In this document: one piece after another, positions 24,219 to 34,800 of the stretch
Position numbering within the stretch: position 1 is the stretch's first letter
Layout: every line of letters starts with the position of its first letter
Assembly (NCBI RefSeq): GCF_048569485.1
Contig: NC_134357.1
Span: 114,278,244 to 114,342,243, forward strand
Direction of reading: 5' to 3'
DNA: 64,000 nt
From: Anomaloglossus baeobatrachus
Taxonomy: Eukaryota; Chordata; Amphibia; Anura; Aromobatidae
Notes under the pieces: generated by a model
Databases searched by the model: none
What the model was told of the DNA's origin: nothing
The model's input: only the letters and a program-made list of their open reading frames with translations
Position numbers and translations under genes: made by a program

Positions 24219-24371
24219 GTTTCGGTTTCATGTGGCATACCAGACTTCCGATCAAGGGATGGCATTTATGCACGTCTTGCAGTGGATTTTCCAGACCTTC
24301 CAAATCCTCAAGCCATGTTTGATATTGAGTATTTTAGAAAGGATCCAAGACCATTCTTTAAATTTGCAAAG
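24219..24371 (+). CDS. SIRT1: SIRT1 exon 4
   Basis: The acceptor is caatacag and the donor is AAG|gtagat. The 51 codons begin VSVSCGIPDFRSRDGIYARL and end DPRPFFKFAK. This is the core NAD+-binding part of the sirtuin catalytic domain: together with the end of exon 3 it gives the GAGVSVSCGIPDFRS signature. The exon is 153 bases and symmetric (phase 0-0), and it is separated from exon 3 by a compact 506-base intron. Confidence 0.97.
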
Positions 24372-24523
24372 GTAGATTTTGACCTCCAAAATGTATTACC
24401 TTTCTGTTGACGTAAAGAAATATTGGTGTTTAGCAAAAATATTTGCTTTGCAGTGGTCTGGCCTTCAGTCCACTCCTCCATGGCAGTCTCCACTTCTGCA
24501 CTATCACGTCATGAGGCTTAGCC

Positions 24524-24958
24524 TTAGGGTATGTGCGCACGTTGCTTTTTACCTGCTTTTTACCTGCTTTTTTGCTGCTTTTTCTTCTGCGCTGTTTAAT
24601 GCCAAAATGGATGTGTTCTTCTATTCAAGCAAAGTCTATGGGAATTTGGGTTTCTTGTTCACACTATGTTGTTCAAAATGCTGCCTTTTTGTGGCAGAAC
24701 TTTGGTCAAAAACTCAGCTTTTCAAAGAAGCAACATGTCAATTGTTTTTGCCATTTGGGTTTTGCACTGCAAAGCTGAGTTTTTGACCAAAGTTCTGCCA
24801 CAAAAAGGCAGCATTTTGAACAACATAGTGTGAACAAGAAACCCAAATTCCCATAGACTTTGCTTGAATAGAAGAACACATCCATTTTGGCATTAAACAG
24901 CGCAGAAGAAAAAGCAGCAAAAAAGCAGGTAAAAAGCAACGTGCGCACATACCCTTAG
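24524..24958. mobile_element. Near-perfect long palindrome MITE (intron 4)
   Basis: The left arm (24524-24720) and right arm (about 24770-24958) are almost exact reverse complements across nearly 190 bases, around a loop of about 50. The ends are agggtatgtgcgcacgttgc and its complement. It belongs to the same broad family as the other TATGTGCGCAC elements but with a different interior. The very high arm identity suggests recent insertion or arm correction. Confidence 0.75.
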
Positions 24959-25071
24959 TCTCATGCACCCAGGATGCAGGCCCAGAAGTTGAAACTGCCC
25001 TAGTCCTGCTGCCATGGATCACCAAACTAGATGCCGGACCAGGGAAATGCTAGTCTTTTTGCTCAACTTTA

Positions 25072-25450
25072 ATGCTATGTGCGCACGTAGCGTTTGTCCC
25101 TGCAGAAATGTCTGCAGTGATTTTGAACAGCACACGTGCGCTTCAAATCGCTGCAGAAAGAGTCCGTAATGAAAAAGAAAGAAAAAGCCAATTCCATGCG
25201 CTCTTGACTGCAGCCCCTCCCATAGACAGAGCGGGGGCTACAGGCAGAGCGCAGGAAAGAAGTGACATGTCACTATTTAGAACGCGTGCTTCGGGCAGCA
25301 GCCGAAGTGCTGCGCTCTAATACGCCACGTGCGCACGTCTCCTGCATAACCTTCATAGATTATGCTGGGGACGCAGGACGCATGCAGTTATGCTGCAGTG
25401 CAGATCGCAACGTAACTGCATGCAAATACGCAACGTGCGCACATAGCCTA
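25072..25450. mobile_element. GGCTATGTGCGCAC palindromic MITE, inverted copy
   Basis: The ends are gctatgtgcgcacgtagcg and acgtgcgcacatagccta. The interior is the reverse complement of the element at 19350-19729 (gaagtgacatgtcact, then cgtaactgcatgc). It abuts the next TTAA-type foldback. Confidence 0.65.
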
Positions 25451-26047
25451 AAGGGAATCTGTCAGCAGGTTTTTGCTACCTCATCTGAGAGGAGCATGAT
25501 GTAGGCAAGGAGACTTTGAATCGAATGATGTACCACTTAGGCCGGGTTCACACATCCGGCTTTTCGCCGGATTCGGCACACGCCAGTACAGTGTATATAG
25601 TACAATGGCAGCACGACAAGCTCCGGTTACATGACAGCATGTGACCGGTATTTGTCACGTTGCCATTGTACTGTATACACTGTACTGGCGTGCGCCGAAT
25701 CCGGCAAACCGGCGAAAAGCCGGATGTGTGAAACTAGCCTAAGTTTATTGGCTGCAGACGTTCTGATATAATCTGAGGTTTTAGATTTTGCAATGCAGCA
25801 GAGGTGAGTTAGTTAGCCCACTCACACCAGGCTCTCTATAGAGATTGTACATTGACAGGTTTCAGATAACATGGCAGGAACCATCTAGCCACACCAATGA
25901 TAATCGCCAACTGATTAAGCCTTTAGTTTAAGTAAATAGCACACAGCCTGATAAGAGAGGCCCAGTTTATTTTGTTTTTTTAACCCCTACCGCATGCTGT
26001 CCTTAGCTTACATAGCAAAAACCTCCTGACAGATTCGATTTAAGAAG
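25449..26047. mobile_element. T2-like foldback with nested MITE
   Basis: The left end taaagggaatctgtcagcag and tttttgcta pair with tagcaaaaacc and cctgacagattcgatttaa at the right. It is diverged and split by the MITE at 25540-25741. It is probably a third member of the TTAA foldback group. Confidence 0.5.
25540..25741. mobile_element. 202-bp palindromic MITE (ggccgggttcacac)
   Basis: The ends gccgggttcacacatccggc and gccggatgtgtgaaactagc are complementary. The inner tacaatggca and tgccattgta blocks also pair, so the whole element is a hairpin. It is nested in the T2-like foldback. Confidence 0.65.
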
Positions 26048-26309
26048 TTAAAAATGTTAAGGTCCATTCCCCCGCCAAAGGTTTGTATGAAGTATCTATA
26101 GTACAGACCAAACGTTTTTGGACACCCCTTCTTCTCATTCAAAGAGTTTTCTTTATTTTCATGACTCTGAAAATTGTAGATTCACATTGAAGGCATCAAA
26201 ACTATGAATTAACACATGTGGAATGAAATACCGTATTTTTCGCTTTATAAGACGCACTTTTTTTACCCCAAAATTGTGGGGAAAATAGGGGTGCGTCTTA
26301 CAAAGTGAA

Positions 26310-26580
26310 TGTATCTTACCGGGCAGTGATGCAGCGGTGGAGGAGGCTGGTGCTGCCGCTGGAGCGGAGGCGGCCGCCATGGATCCCGCGGCAATCGGCT
26401 GTGGTGGCGGTGGCGGCCGCCATGGATCCCGCGGCAATCGGCTCTGGTGGCGGTGGCGGCCGCCATGGATCCCCCTGTAATCGCTGCGGTGGCGGCCGCC
26501 ATGGATCCCGCGGCAATCGGCTGCGGTGGCGGTGGCGGCCGCCATTGATCCCCCGGCAATCGCTGCGGTGGCGGCCATAG
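26310..26580. repeat. GC-rich tandem repeat in the pogo-like element
   Basis: Roughly five copies of a 40-60 bp unit contain gcggccgccatggatcccgc and ggcaatcggct. All six frames are partly open because the unit is GC-rich. I do not regard it as coding. Confidence 0.75.
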
Positions 26581-26840
26581 CCGAAATCTTTATCTGCGCC
26601 TGCGCTGCCTCCAACGCGACTTCCGGAAAATGGCGGAGGTGACGCAGGCGCAGATGGAGATCTCAGAGAAGCGAGATCTTCATCTGCGCATGCGCTGCCT
26701 TCCGTAGCCATTTTCCTGAAGTCCATCGCGTCGGAGGCTACGCAGGCGCAGATAGAGATCGCGGCTCTCGACGATCGCGATCTGCGCATGCGCGGGCTCC
26801 ATTTTAGATCTCCGCAGCAGACGGAGACTATCATAAGAAG
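26581..26840 (+). promoter_or_regulatory. CpG-rich segment with an NRF1-type site array
   Basis: TGCGCATGCGC occurs at 26685-26695 and 26783-26793 and TGCGCCTGCGC at 26595-26605. Two gcaggcgcag half-like sites lie near 26644 and 26740. cttccggaaaatggcgg (ETS plus YY1-like) is at about 26620. This arrangement resembles a TATA-less promoter and could drive the downstream transposase, 2.2 kb away by an unspliced count. This is an inference from motifs. Confidence 0.45.
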
Positions 26841-27239
26841 GAGGAGAGAGAGAAGAACGATTCTCCCGCTCCTCGCTAGGGCTGGATGCTGATTGGTGGA
26901 GACAACTTCTGCAGAGCTGCCTCCACCAATCAGTGATCTGAGCCTGACAAAGTGTTGTCAGTTGAACGAAGGGTCCTAATAGGTGAGCAAAAAACACTGA
27001 AGGGGAACACAACCCCCATCATCAGCCTTCAGAATATACTGTATCAATCGGTGTATTCTGAAGGATGATGGGGGCTGTAGTCCTTTATTGTAAACACTCC
27101 AGGGAGGGACTAATGTAGTGGCCAAAGTGTAAATGTAACTTCAACCCCCCTCATCTTTCAGAATACAGCCATGTATGGTATACAGTACATGGGTGTATTC
27201 CTAAGGATGAGGGGGGTGGTAGTCCCAGATCCCCATTAA

Positions 27240-28200
27240 AGTGCATCATGCAGGTCCCCCATAGCTGTGTCATCCACGGATCCCACATAACAGTGCATCA
27301 TCCACAGGTCCCCATAATAGTGCGTCATCCACATGTCCCCCATAATAGTGCGTCATCCACAGGTCCCCCATAATAGTGCGTCATCCACAGGTCCCCCATA
27401 ATAGTGCGTCATCCACAGGTCCCCCATAGCAGTGCGTCATCCACAGGTCCCCATAGCAGTGCGTCATCCACAGGTCCCCCATAGCAGTGCGTCATTCACA
27501 GGTCCCCCATAATAGTGCGTCATCCACATGTCCCCCATAATAGTGTGCCATCCACAGGTCCCCCATAATAGTGCGTTATCCACAGATCCCCCACAGCAGT
27601 GTCATCCACAGGTTCCCCATAGCAGTGCGTTATCCACAGATCCCCCACAGCAGTGTCATCCACAGGTTCCCCATAGCAGTGCGTAATCCACATGTCCCCC
27701 ATAATAGTGAGTCATCCACATGTCCCCCATAATAGTGCGCCATCCACAGGTCCCCCATAGCAGTGCGTTATCCACAGATCCCCCACAGCAGTGTCATCCA
27801 CAGGTCCCTCATAATAGTGAGTCATCCACATGTTCCCCATAATAGTGCGCCATCCACAGGTCCCCCATAGCAGTGCGTTATCCACAGATCCCCCACAGCA
27901 GTGTCATCCACAGGTCCCTCATAATAGTGCGCCATCCACAGGTCCCCCATAGCAGTGCATTATCCACAGATCCCCCACAGCAGTGTCATCCACAGGTTCC
28001 CCATAGCAGTGCGTCATCCACATGTCCCCCATAATAGTGAGTCATCCACATGTCCCCCATAATAGTGCGCCATCCACAGGTCCCCCACAGCAGTGTCATC
28101 CACAGGTTCCCGACAGCAGTGTGTCATCCACAGGTCTCCCATAACAGACCCTCATCCATAGGCCCCCCATAATAGTGCGTAATACTCAGGTCCCCCGTAA
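27240..28200. repeat. 28-bp minisatellite in the pogo-like element
   Basis: About 33 copies of a unit like cataatagtgcgtcatcc plus acaggtcccc, with variants (agcagtgcgtta, acatgtccccc). Some longer blocks recur, giving higher-order structure in the second half. It is bounded by the stem-loops at 27009-27226 on the left and the foldback on the right. Confidence 0.88.
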
Positions 28201-28246
28201 AGAGGGCATTATCCGCAGATCCCTCATAACAATGTTATTCATTCAT

Positions 28247-28722
28247 TGTAGTTGTAGAAAAAGACATGGACACGCAAAATCATCAGCTGATCTAGTGCCA
28301 CTAGGCAAAAATTGATAAAACTGAATATGAGGTTCTTGGTGTAACATTCTGATCAGGCTGTATAAAGCCAACTGCCGTGTCACCTCTGAGTGGGATTTTA
28401 ACTTACGGTACTGTAATAGCCTTTAAGGTGCAGTGCATCAATCACCACACAGGTGACCATGCACCAGCAGGGCAGGTAACCTGGTGCACCACAGCACCCA
28501 TGCTGCAAGGCTGGAGACTGCAAGAGGGGTTCTGCCTATTTTTGCTCACTGATAGGTTCGCCGTGACGTGGCAGTGGCTTCATACAGTCTGATCAGAATG
28601 TTAAACTAAGAACCTCATGTTCAGTTGTATACCGGTACCGGTAACGTTTTCCTAGCTGCACTAGATCAACTACCGTAATGATTTTTGGAAACGCAGTCCA
28701 TGTCCTTTTCTGCAGCTACTGT
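28247..28722. mobile_element. 476-bp foldback with 15-bp target duplication
   Basis: The flanks are identical over 15 bases, atgttattcattcat (28232-28246 and 28723-28737). The ends gtagttgtagaaaaagacat and atgtccttttctgcagctac are complementary. The arms pair for well over 100 bases (gaatatgaggttcttgg with ctaagaacctcatgttc; ctgatcaggctgtat with atacagtctgatcag). No coding frame. The long duplication is unusual for a DNA transposon; class unknown. Confidence 0.65.
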
Positions 28723-28847
28723 ATGTTATTCATTCATGTTCTCACCTGCAATGCCCCCATACCTATGAAGGACACAGTGCTGACAGTTGATTCAATACTG
28801 TATTTTCTTGCAGAAAAATACCGTCCTGTAGGCTGCTGCTACATATT

Positions 28848-30140
28848 GTGCCTTGCTCAAGGATGTCAAAGCAGAAAAGGCTAGCGTATAAAATTCCCTT
28901 TAAATTGGAGGTAATAAAATATGCTAAAGAACATGGGAATAGAGCAGCGGAGAGACATTTCGGACCGCCTCCAACTGAAAAAATGATAAGGGAGTGGAGG
29001 AAACAGGAGGATGAGCTGGAAAAAGCACAAAAAAGCAAATGTGGTCTTCGTGGACGTCGTGCTAAGTGGCCAGACTTAGACGTGGACATGAAAGAATGGA
29101 TAACACGCCACAGAAATAATGGCCTATCCGTGTCCACTAAAATGATCCTATGCGAAGCAAAGCGTATTGCTGCGGAGAAAGGCATTACTGACTTTACAGG
29201 ATCACCATCATGGTGCTTCAGATTTATGAAGAGATGTGGTCTTGCAATGCGCACAAAAACTAGAATTGCGCAAAAAATGCCCCGAGAATACGAGTCCAAG
29301 ATCCTGTCTTTCCACAAGTTTGTGCTTGACAGCAGAAAGAAAAATGGTTTTGAAATAGGCCAGATTGGGAATATGGATGAAGTGCCTCTAACATTTGATG
29401 TGCCATCTAACAGGACTGTTAATGAAAAGGGGGCAAAAACTGTAACAGTAAAGACCTCAGGACACGAAAAAACCCATTACACCGTTGTGCTGTCCTGCTG
29501 TGCCGATGGCACGAAACTGCCACCAATGCTCATTTTCAAAAGAAAGAATATGCCCAAAGAAGCAATACCACGAGGAGTTGTCGTGCATGTTCACGAAAAA
29601 GGATGGATGGATGAAAATGGAATGAAAGTGTGGATCGGCAAAGTCTGGTCCAAACGTCCTGGAGGGCTTCTAAAAAAACCTGCCCTATTAGTGCTGGACC
29701 AGTTTCGAGCTCACATTACTGAAACCACAAAAAAGGTTTTTAAAGAAGTGAAGACCCATCTCGCTGTGATTCCAGGGGGGCTTACCAGCCAGCTGCAACC
29801 CCTTGATGTGTCCATCAATAAGCCATTTAAAGTGTTCATGCGAGAAGAGTGGAATAAGTGGATGGCTGCTGGTAATCACGATCTGACACCTTCTGGACGA
29901 ATGAAGAGACCCACTATTACTCAAGTGTGTGAGTGGGTGAAAACTTCATGGCAGTCCGTGAAGGATGAAACGGTTATAAGGTCATTCAAAAAATGCGGGA
30001 TTAGCAATGCTTTAGATGGCACCGAAGATGATATCTTATATGAGGACACTGAAGAAAGTGACACTTCTGACTGTGAGGAATTGAGCTTCCTGAATGCTGA
30101 CAGCACTGATGAGGAATTCCTGGGGTTCCCTGAGGACTAG
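28848..30140 (+). CDS. pogo/Tigger-like transposase (430 aa)
   Basis: This is an intact frame inside the TA-flanked element. The likely start is the second ATG at 28863 (MSKQKRLAYKIPFK); the first, at 28848, adds five residues. An N-terminal helix-turn-helix region (about residues 12-60, KLEVIKYAKEHGNRAAERHF) and a CENP-B-like region (about 75-130) would bind the element ends. The DDE domain follows, with catalytic Asp in GNMDEVPL (about 180), LLVLDQF (about 285) and LQPLDVS (about 320). A Glu/Asp-rich tail ends the protein. It resembles the DDE of POGK-type proteins. No stop or frameshift is seen, so it may be recently active. It is a transposon gene, not a host gene. Confidence 0.85.
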   Translation: MPCSRMSKQKRLAYKIPFKLEVIKYAKEHGNRAAERHFGPPPTEKMIREWRKQEDELEKAQKSKCGLRGRRAKWPDLDVDMKEWITRHRNNGLSVSTKMILCEAKRIAAEKGITDFTGSPSWCFRFMKRCGLAMRTKTRIAQKMPREYESKILSFHKFVLDSRKKNGFEIGQIGNMDEVPLTFDVPSNRTVNEKGAKTVTVKTSGHEKTHYTVVLSCCADGTKLPPMLIFKRKNMPKEAIPRGVVVHVHEKGWMDENGMKVWIGKVWSKRPGGLLKKPALLVLDQFRAHITETTKKVFKEVKTHLAVIPGGLTSQLQPLDVSINKPFKVFMREEWNKWMAAGNHDLTPSGRMKRPTITQVCEWVKTSWQSVKDETVIRSFKKCGISNALDGTEDDILYEDTEESDTSDCEELSFLNADSTDEEFLGFPED

Positions 30141-30566
30141 AAGAGTCCCGTATCTGAGGACTAAAGCTTTCCTTCCTATGTTGTTCACAAACATGGTTCA
30201 TGTTACAAACAATGCTGCTATTGACTCCTGTTGAGTCTAAATTGTTAAAATAATGTTATTTTAATTTTATTAAAATGTTCTAGCACACTATTTGGCTCAA
30301 TTTTTTTTTTTTTAATTTTCCTCCTCCAAAACCTAGGTGCGTCTTATAATCAGGTGCGTCTTATAAAGCGAAAAATACGGTACTTAACAAAAAAGTGTGA
30401 AACAACTGAAAATATGTCTTATATTCTAGGTTCTTCAAAGTAGCCACCTTTTCCTTTGATTATTGCTTTGCACACTCTTGGCATTCTCTTGATGAGCTTC
30501 AAGAGGTAGTCACCGGAAATGGTTTTCACTTCACAGGTGTGCCCTGTCATAAGTGGGATTTCTTGC

Positions 30567-31859
30567 TGTCACGAACCACCGGGGGGGTCACTCAGAAATC
30601 CCCCGCGCTGGCTACCAGTACGTCACAATCGGGGGGTAACAAGTGGGGGTCACCCCTCCTTTATACCTCCCGACCGACAGACAGAGCACGTGACGCGCTC
30701 TCTAGCGCCCCTCTTATAGTCAGGCCAATTATGGAATTGCCCGACAATAAGCAAGGAGGCCGCTATACTACTTATGCCGATTTATTGAAGGGTCCCCGGT
30801 GAGAGTAGGGTATATATTCCCCCGACCTCCGCGGGCGGAATATATAAAACCTCCCCGAATCTCACTGGCCTCCCCACAATAATCCTTGGCACAACTCGCT
30901 GCCACCAACCGCTTCACGGTAACTATTAGCCGAACACACAGACGTGGGATTCAAGATCGAGATAACAGAACAGCCCAAGGTTAATTATATAATTTAATCA
31001 GCCTAAAGCACACTAGAAACTACAATATATACAATAGGGAATCTACAGAATATACATATGTCAGAGTACAGTTACAGATAAAGCATGGTTTACAAACAGG
31101 CATACACAGTTCCAGCAGTTACCTTGTGCGTCTGGCCACAGGGGGGCGCTGTAGACCAGGTTTCCAGGAACTCCCACAGATGTTTCCTACACGTGACCCC
31201 CAGCGAAAGAACACTGGAAAATGGCCGAAGTAGGGTTATCAACCTGGGCAAATCCAGGTCCCCTCCTACCTTAGTGACCTCAGAGGGAGCACTGCTCCAC
31301 CCCTGGCTGGAGTTATGGACAAAATCCACAACATGGAATATGGCCATAACTTGGCCTGGGAGCGTCGTAGGCGGACGCCAACGCTCTCATTGTGACAGCT
31401 ATGAATTTAGCTACAGAATGAGAGGACTCGTGACTTGTCTACTAGTTCCACATTGGCTGATATCACGCCTGGGGTATTTCCCAAGCTCCCGCTCCCATAA
31501 AAAAGGGTGTGCCAGCATCGTCCGCATGCGGAGACACCATTTTTATGGTTGCCATATTTATCGGAAATATGGCTTGCGAGATATGAACCATTTTTTTTAC
31601 TGGAGTCGTTCTGTCTGGATACTTCCAAGCTTGCTAATTAGATAGCAGCTCCTACCACAGGGTCACGGCAGGGAGTCATCCTGTGTCCATTGTTCCCACA
31701 TCATCTCATCTCCATATCACAGGAGATGGCCATGGAGGTGTAACACCTTCACAGATGCTGGACATTGAGAACAAGAAGGGAGGGGGCACTGCCAGGGAGT
31801 GATGAGCGATTATGACTGGAAGTCATAATTCATCTTCATATCCCGGGATTTGCCTCACA
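30567..31859 (-). repeat. LTR (3' LTR of the minus-strand Gmr1-like element)
   Basis: 1293 bp, TGTCACGAACC...CTCACA. It is nearly identical to the LTR at 37229. On the element strand it is preceded by a purine tract. Confidence 0.95.
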
Positions 31860-34800
31860 CCTCCCCCCTTTTGAGGGCGCTAGGGGGCAGCACACTCCGG
31901 TGTTCCCCCGTGCGCCCGTCCGCGACCTCTCCTTGTCGGGACAGCCCGTCTGCGTTACCGTGGTCACGGCCCCTTTTGTGGCGAATGGTGAAGTTGTATT
32001 GCTGGAGCGCAAGGCTCCATCGCAACAATCGCCCATTCGTCCCAGAGACGGTGTGCAACCAGCTGAGGGGATTGTGGTCCGTCTCCACGATGAAGTGGCG
32101 CCCGTATAGATAGGGTTGCAGACGCTGCAGGGCCCACACTATGGCCAGGCACTCCTTCTCCATCGTGGAATAGGCCACTTCCCTTGGTAACAGCTTCCTG
32201 CTCAGGTACAAGACTGGGTGCTCTTGGCTCGCAGAGTCCACCTGGCTGAGTACCGCACCGAGGCCGAAGTCACTGGCGTCGGTCTGTACTACAAACGGCC
32301 GCGTGAAGTCGGCTGCCTGTAGCACGGGCGGGCTGGACAGGGCGTCCTTTAGGGCCCGGAAGGCTGTCTCGCAGTCCACTGTCCAATCGACTGCAGAGGG
32401 CAGCTTCTTCTTGGTGAGGTCCGTCAAGGGCTTTGCCAGGCTACTATAGCATGGAACAAACCTCCTATAGTACCCAGCGGTCCCCAAGAAGGACATCACC
32501 TGCTTCTTGGTCCTGGGGGTGGGCCAGGATGCGATGGATTCCACTTTCTCAGGCTCGGGCTTCAGTGTTCTCCCGCCTACCCGGTGACCGAGGTACTGGA
32601 CCTCGCTCATGGCCAGCTGACACTTTCCCGGCTTGATGGTCAAACCTGCCTGGTGGATCCGCCTGAGCACCTGTGCTAGATGCTCTAGGTGGTCCTCCCA
32701 GGTGGGACTGAAGACGGCAATGTCATCCAGGTACGCGGCCGCGTACCCTTCAAGTCCCTTGAGCAGGGTGTTGACCATCCGCTGGAAAGTGGCAGGGGCA
32801 TTCCTCATCCCGAATGGCATCACCGTGGACTCGTACAGTCCAAATGGGGTAATAAAGGCAGAGCGTTCCCTGGCCTTGCGAGTCAGGGGGATCTGCCAAT
32901 ATCCCCGGCTCGGGTCCATGATGGTCAGGTACTGAGCCCCGGCCAACTGATCGAGCAGGTCATCGATGCGTGGCATTGGGTACGCATCGGCGACCGTGAC
33001 AGCATTGAGCCCCCTGTAGTCCACGCAGAACCGAGTGGTTCGGTCCTTCTTAGGGACGAGGACTACAGGCGAGGCCCAAGCGCTGTTGGATGCCTGGATC
33101 ACCCCCAGCTTCAGCATCTCGTCAATCTCCTGGCGCATGTGTTGCTGCACCTCCAGGGAGACCCGATATGCTGAACGCCGGATCGGGGGATGATCCCCAG
33201 TGTCCACGTGATGGACAGCCAAGTCAGTCCTTCCGGGCTGGTTGGTAAACAACCCCCGGAAGGGGAGGAGGGTGGCCCACAGCTGGGACCGTTGGTCCTC
33301 CAAGAGCTGGTGGCCAACCTCCACATCCTCCATGGATCCGCCTGCCCTAACCTGGGCTAGCATATCCAAGAGGGTTTCCGCTTCTCCCTCCTCGGGCAGG
33401 TTGCACACGGGGAGCGCACATGCCTCCCGCTCATGATGTGCCTTCATCATGTTCACATGGAAGGGCTTCCGCCTTCCACGGGCAGGGTCCAGGGTGACCA
33501 GGTACGTCACAGGGTTGAGCTGCTGGTACACGAGGTATGGGCCTTCCCAGGCTGCCTGAAGCTTGTCCTGTGGTACGGGGACCAGTACCCACACCTTTTG
33601 ACCCACTTGGTAGGTCCTCTCACAAGCGTTCTGGTCGTACCAACGCTTCTGATCGGCCTGGGCTTGAGCCATATTGTCGTGTACCAGTTGCGTCAAGGCC
33701 TGCATTTTGTCCCGGAAGCGCATGACATACTCGATAACCGACACTCCAGGGGTGGCCAAATCCCCTTCCCAAGCCTCTTTCACCAGAGCCAGGGGGCCCC
33801 GCACACGTCGCCCGTACAGGAGCTCAAACGGTGAGAATCCTGTTGAGGCCTGTGGAACCTCCCGGTAAGCAAATAACAGGTGTGGGAGATACCGCTCCCA
33901 GTCACGCCCATGGGAGTCGACCAACATCTTAAGCATCTGCTTTAAGGTGCCATTGAACCGCTCGCACAGGCCATTAGTCTGTGGATGGTACGGGCTGGCC
34001 ACCAGATGTCGCACCTGGACTTGCTTACAGAGGGCCTCCATCAGCTGGGACATGAATTGGGTCCCCCGGTCAGTGAGCATTTCCTGGGGAAAACCCACTC
34101 GGGAGAAAATCTCCAGCAATGCGGTGGCCACCTTGTCAGCCCGAATGGACGACAAGGCCACTGCTTCTGGGTACCGGGTGGCATAGTCCACTACCGTCAG
34201 TATGAAGCGTTTCCCGGAGCTGCTGGGGATGGCCAGCGGGCCGACCAGATCCACAGCCACCCTCCTGAAAGGCTCATCGATGATGGGCAGAGATACCAGT
34301 GGGGCTTTGGGGCGTGGCCCCGCCTTCCCCACTCTCTGACAGGTTTCACACGAACGGCAGTAGGCAGCCACATCGGCCCCCATTTTTGGCCAGTAGAAAT
34401 GCTGGTTTAACCTGGCCTTGGTCTTAGCGATCCCTAGGTGTCCGGCCATCGGAATCTCATGTGCGATCCGCAACAACTCCGTCCGGAACGGATAGGGTAC
34501 CACCAACTGTCGGTCCCTGGGCCACGCCTCCGGTGAACCCTGCTGGACCGTGGCCCGGTACAGCCGTCCTTGGTCCCAGACCACTCGCTCCGGGTCCGAG
34601 TCCGAGGGAGGCTGTGCCGCCTGCTCCTTAAGAGCTTTCAGGCTGTCGTCAGCTTCTAACGCTGCCTGAAACCCCTGACTAGATGTGGCCAGAATCGACG
34701 AGACTGTCACATCTTCGGTCAGTACCCCGGGACCTGTGTCCTGGCCTCCACCTGACTCGGCTGCCACTTGGTCAGAAGGGGAAGAGCTATCGGACCTCCG

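Larger units (their letters stand above)
26231..30380 (+). mobile_element. pogo/Tigger-like DNA transposon (4.15 kb)
   Basis: Perfect terminal inverted repeats of about 27 bp start CCGTATTTTTCGCTTTATAA (26231 on, complement ending 30380) and are flanked by TA (26229-26230, 30381-30382), the target of the Tc1/mariner superfamily. gtgcgtctta motifs are repeated just inside both ends. Contents in order are: a GC-rich repeat, a CpG-rich promoter-like segment with NRF1-type sites, a 28-bp minisatellite, an inserted 476-bp foldback, and an intact transposase frame. It inserted into the left repeat of the Tc1 element. Confidence 0.85.

Noticed and set aside
26159-26834. Gly/Ala/Arg-rich open frames on both strands
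   Set aside because: They are produced by the GC-rich tandem repeat and CpG-rich segment of the pogo-like element. There is no conserved motif.
28848-30140. Host gene of POGK type
   Set aside because: The frame lies between perfect TA-flanked inverted repeats inside another transposon, so it is a transposase and not a domesticated gene.
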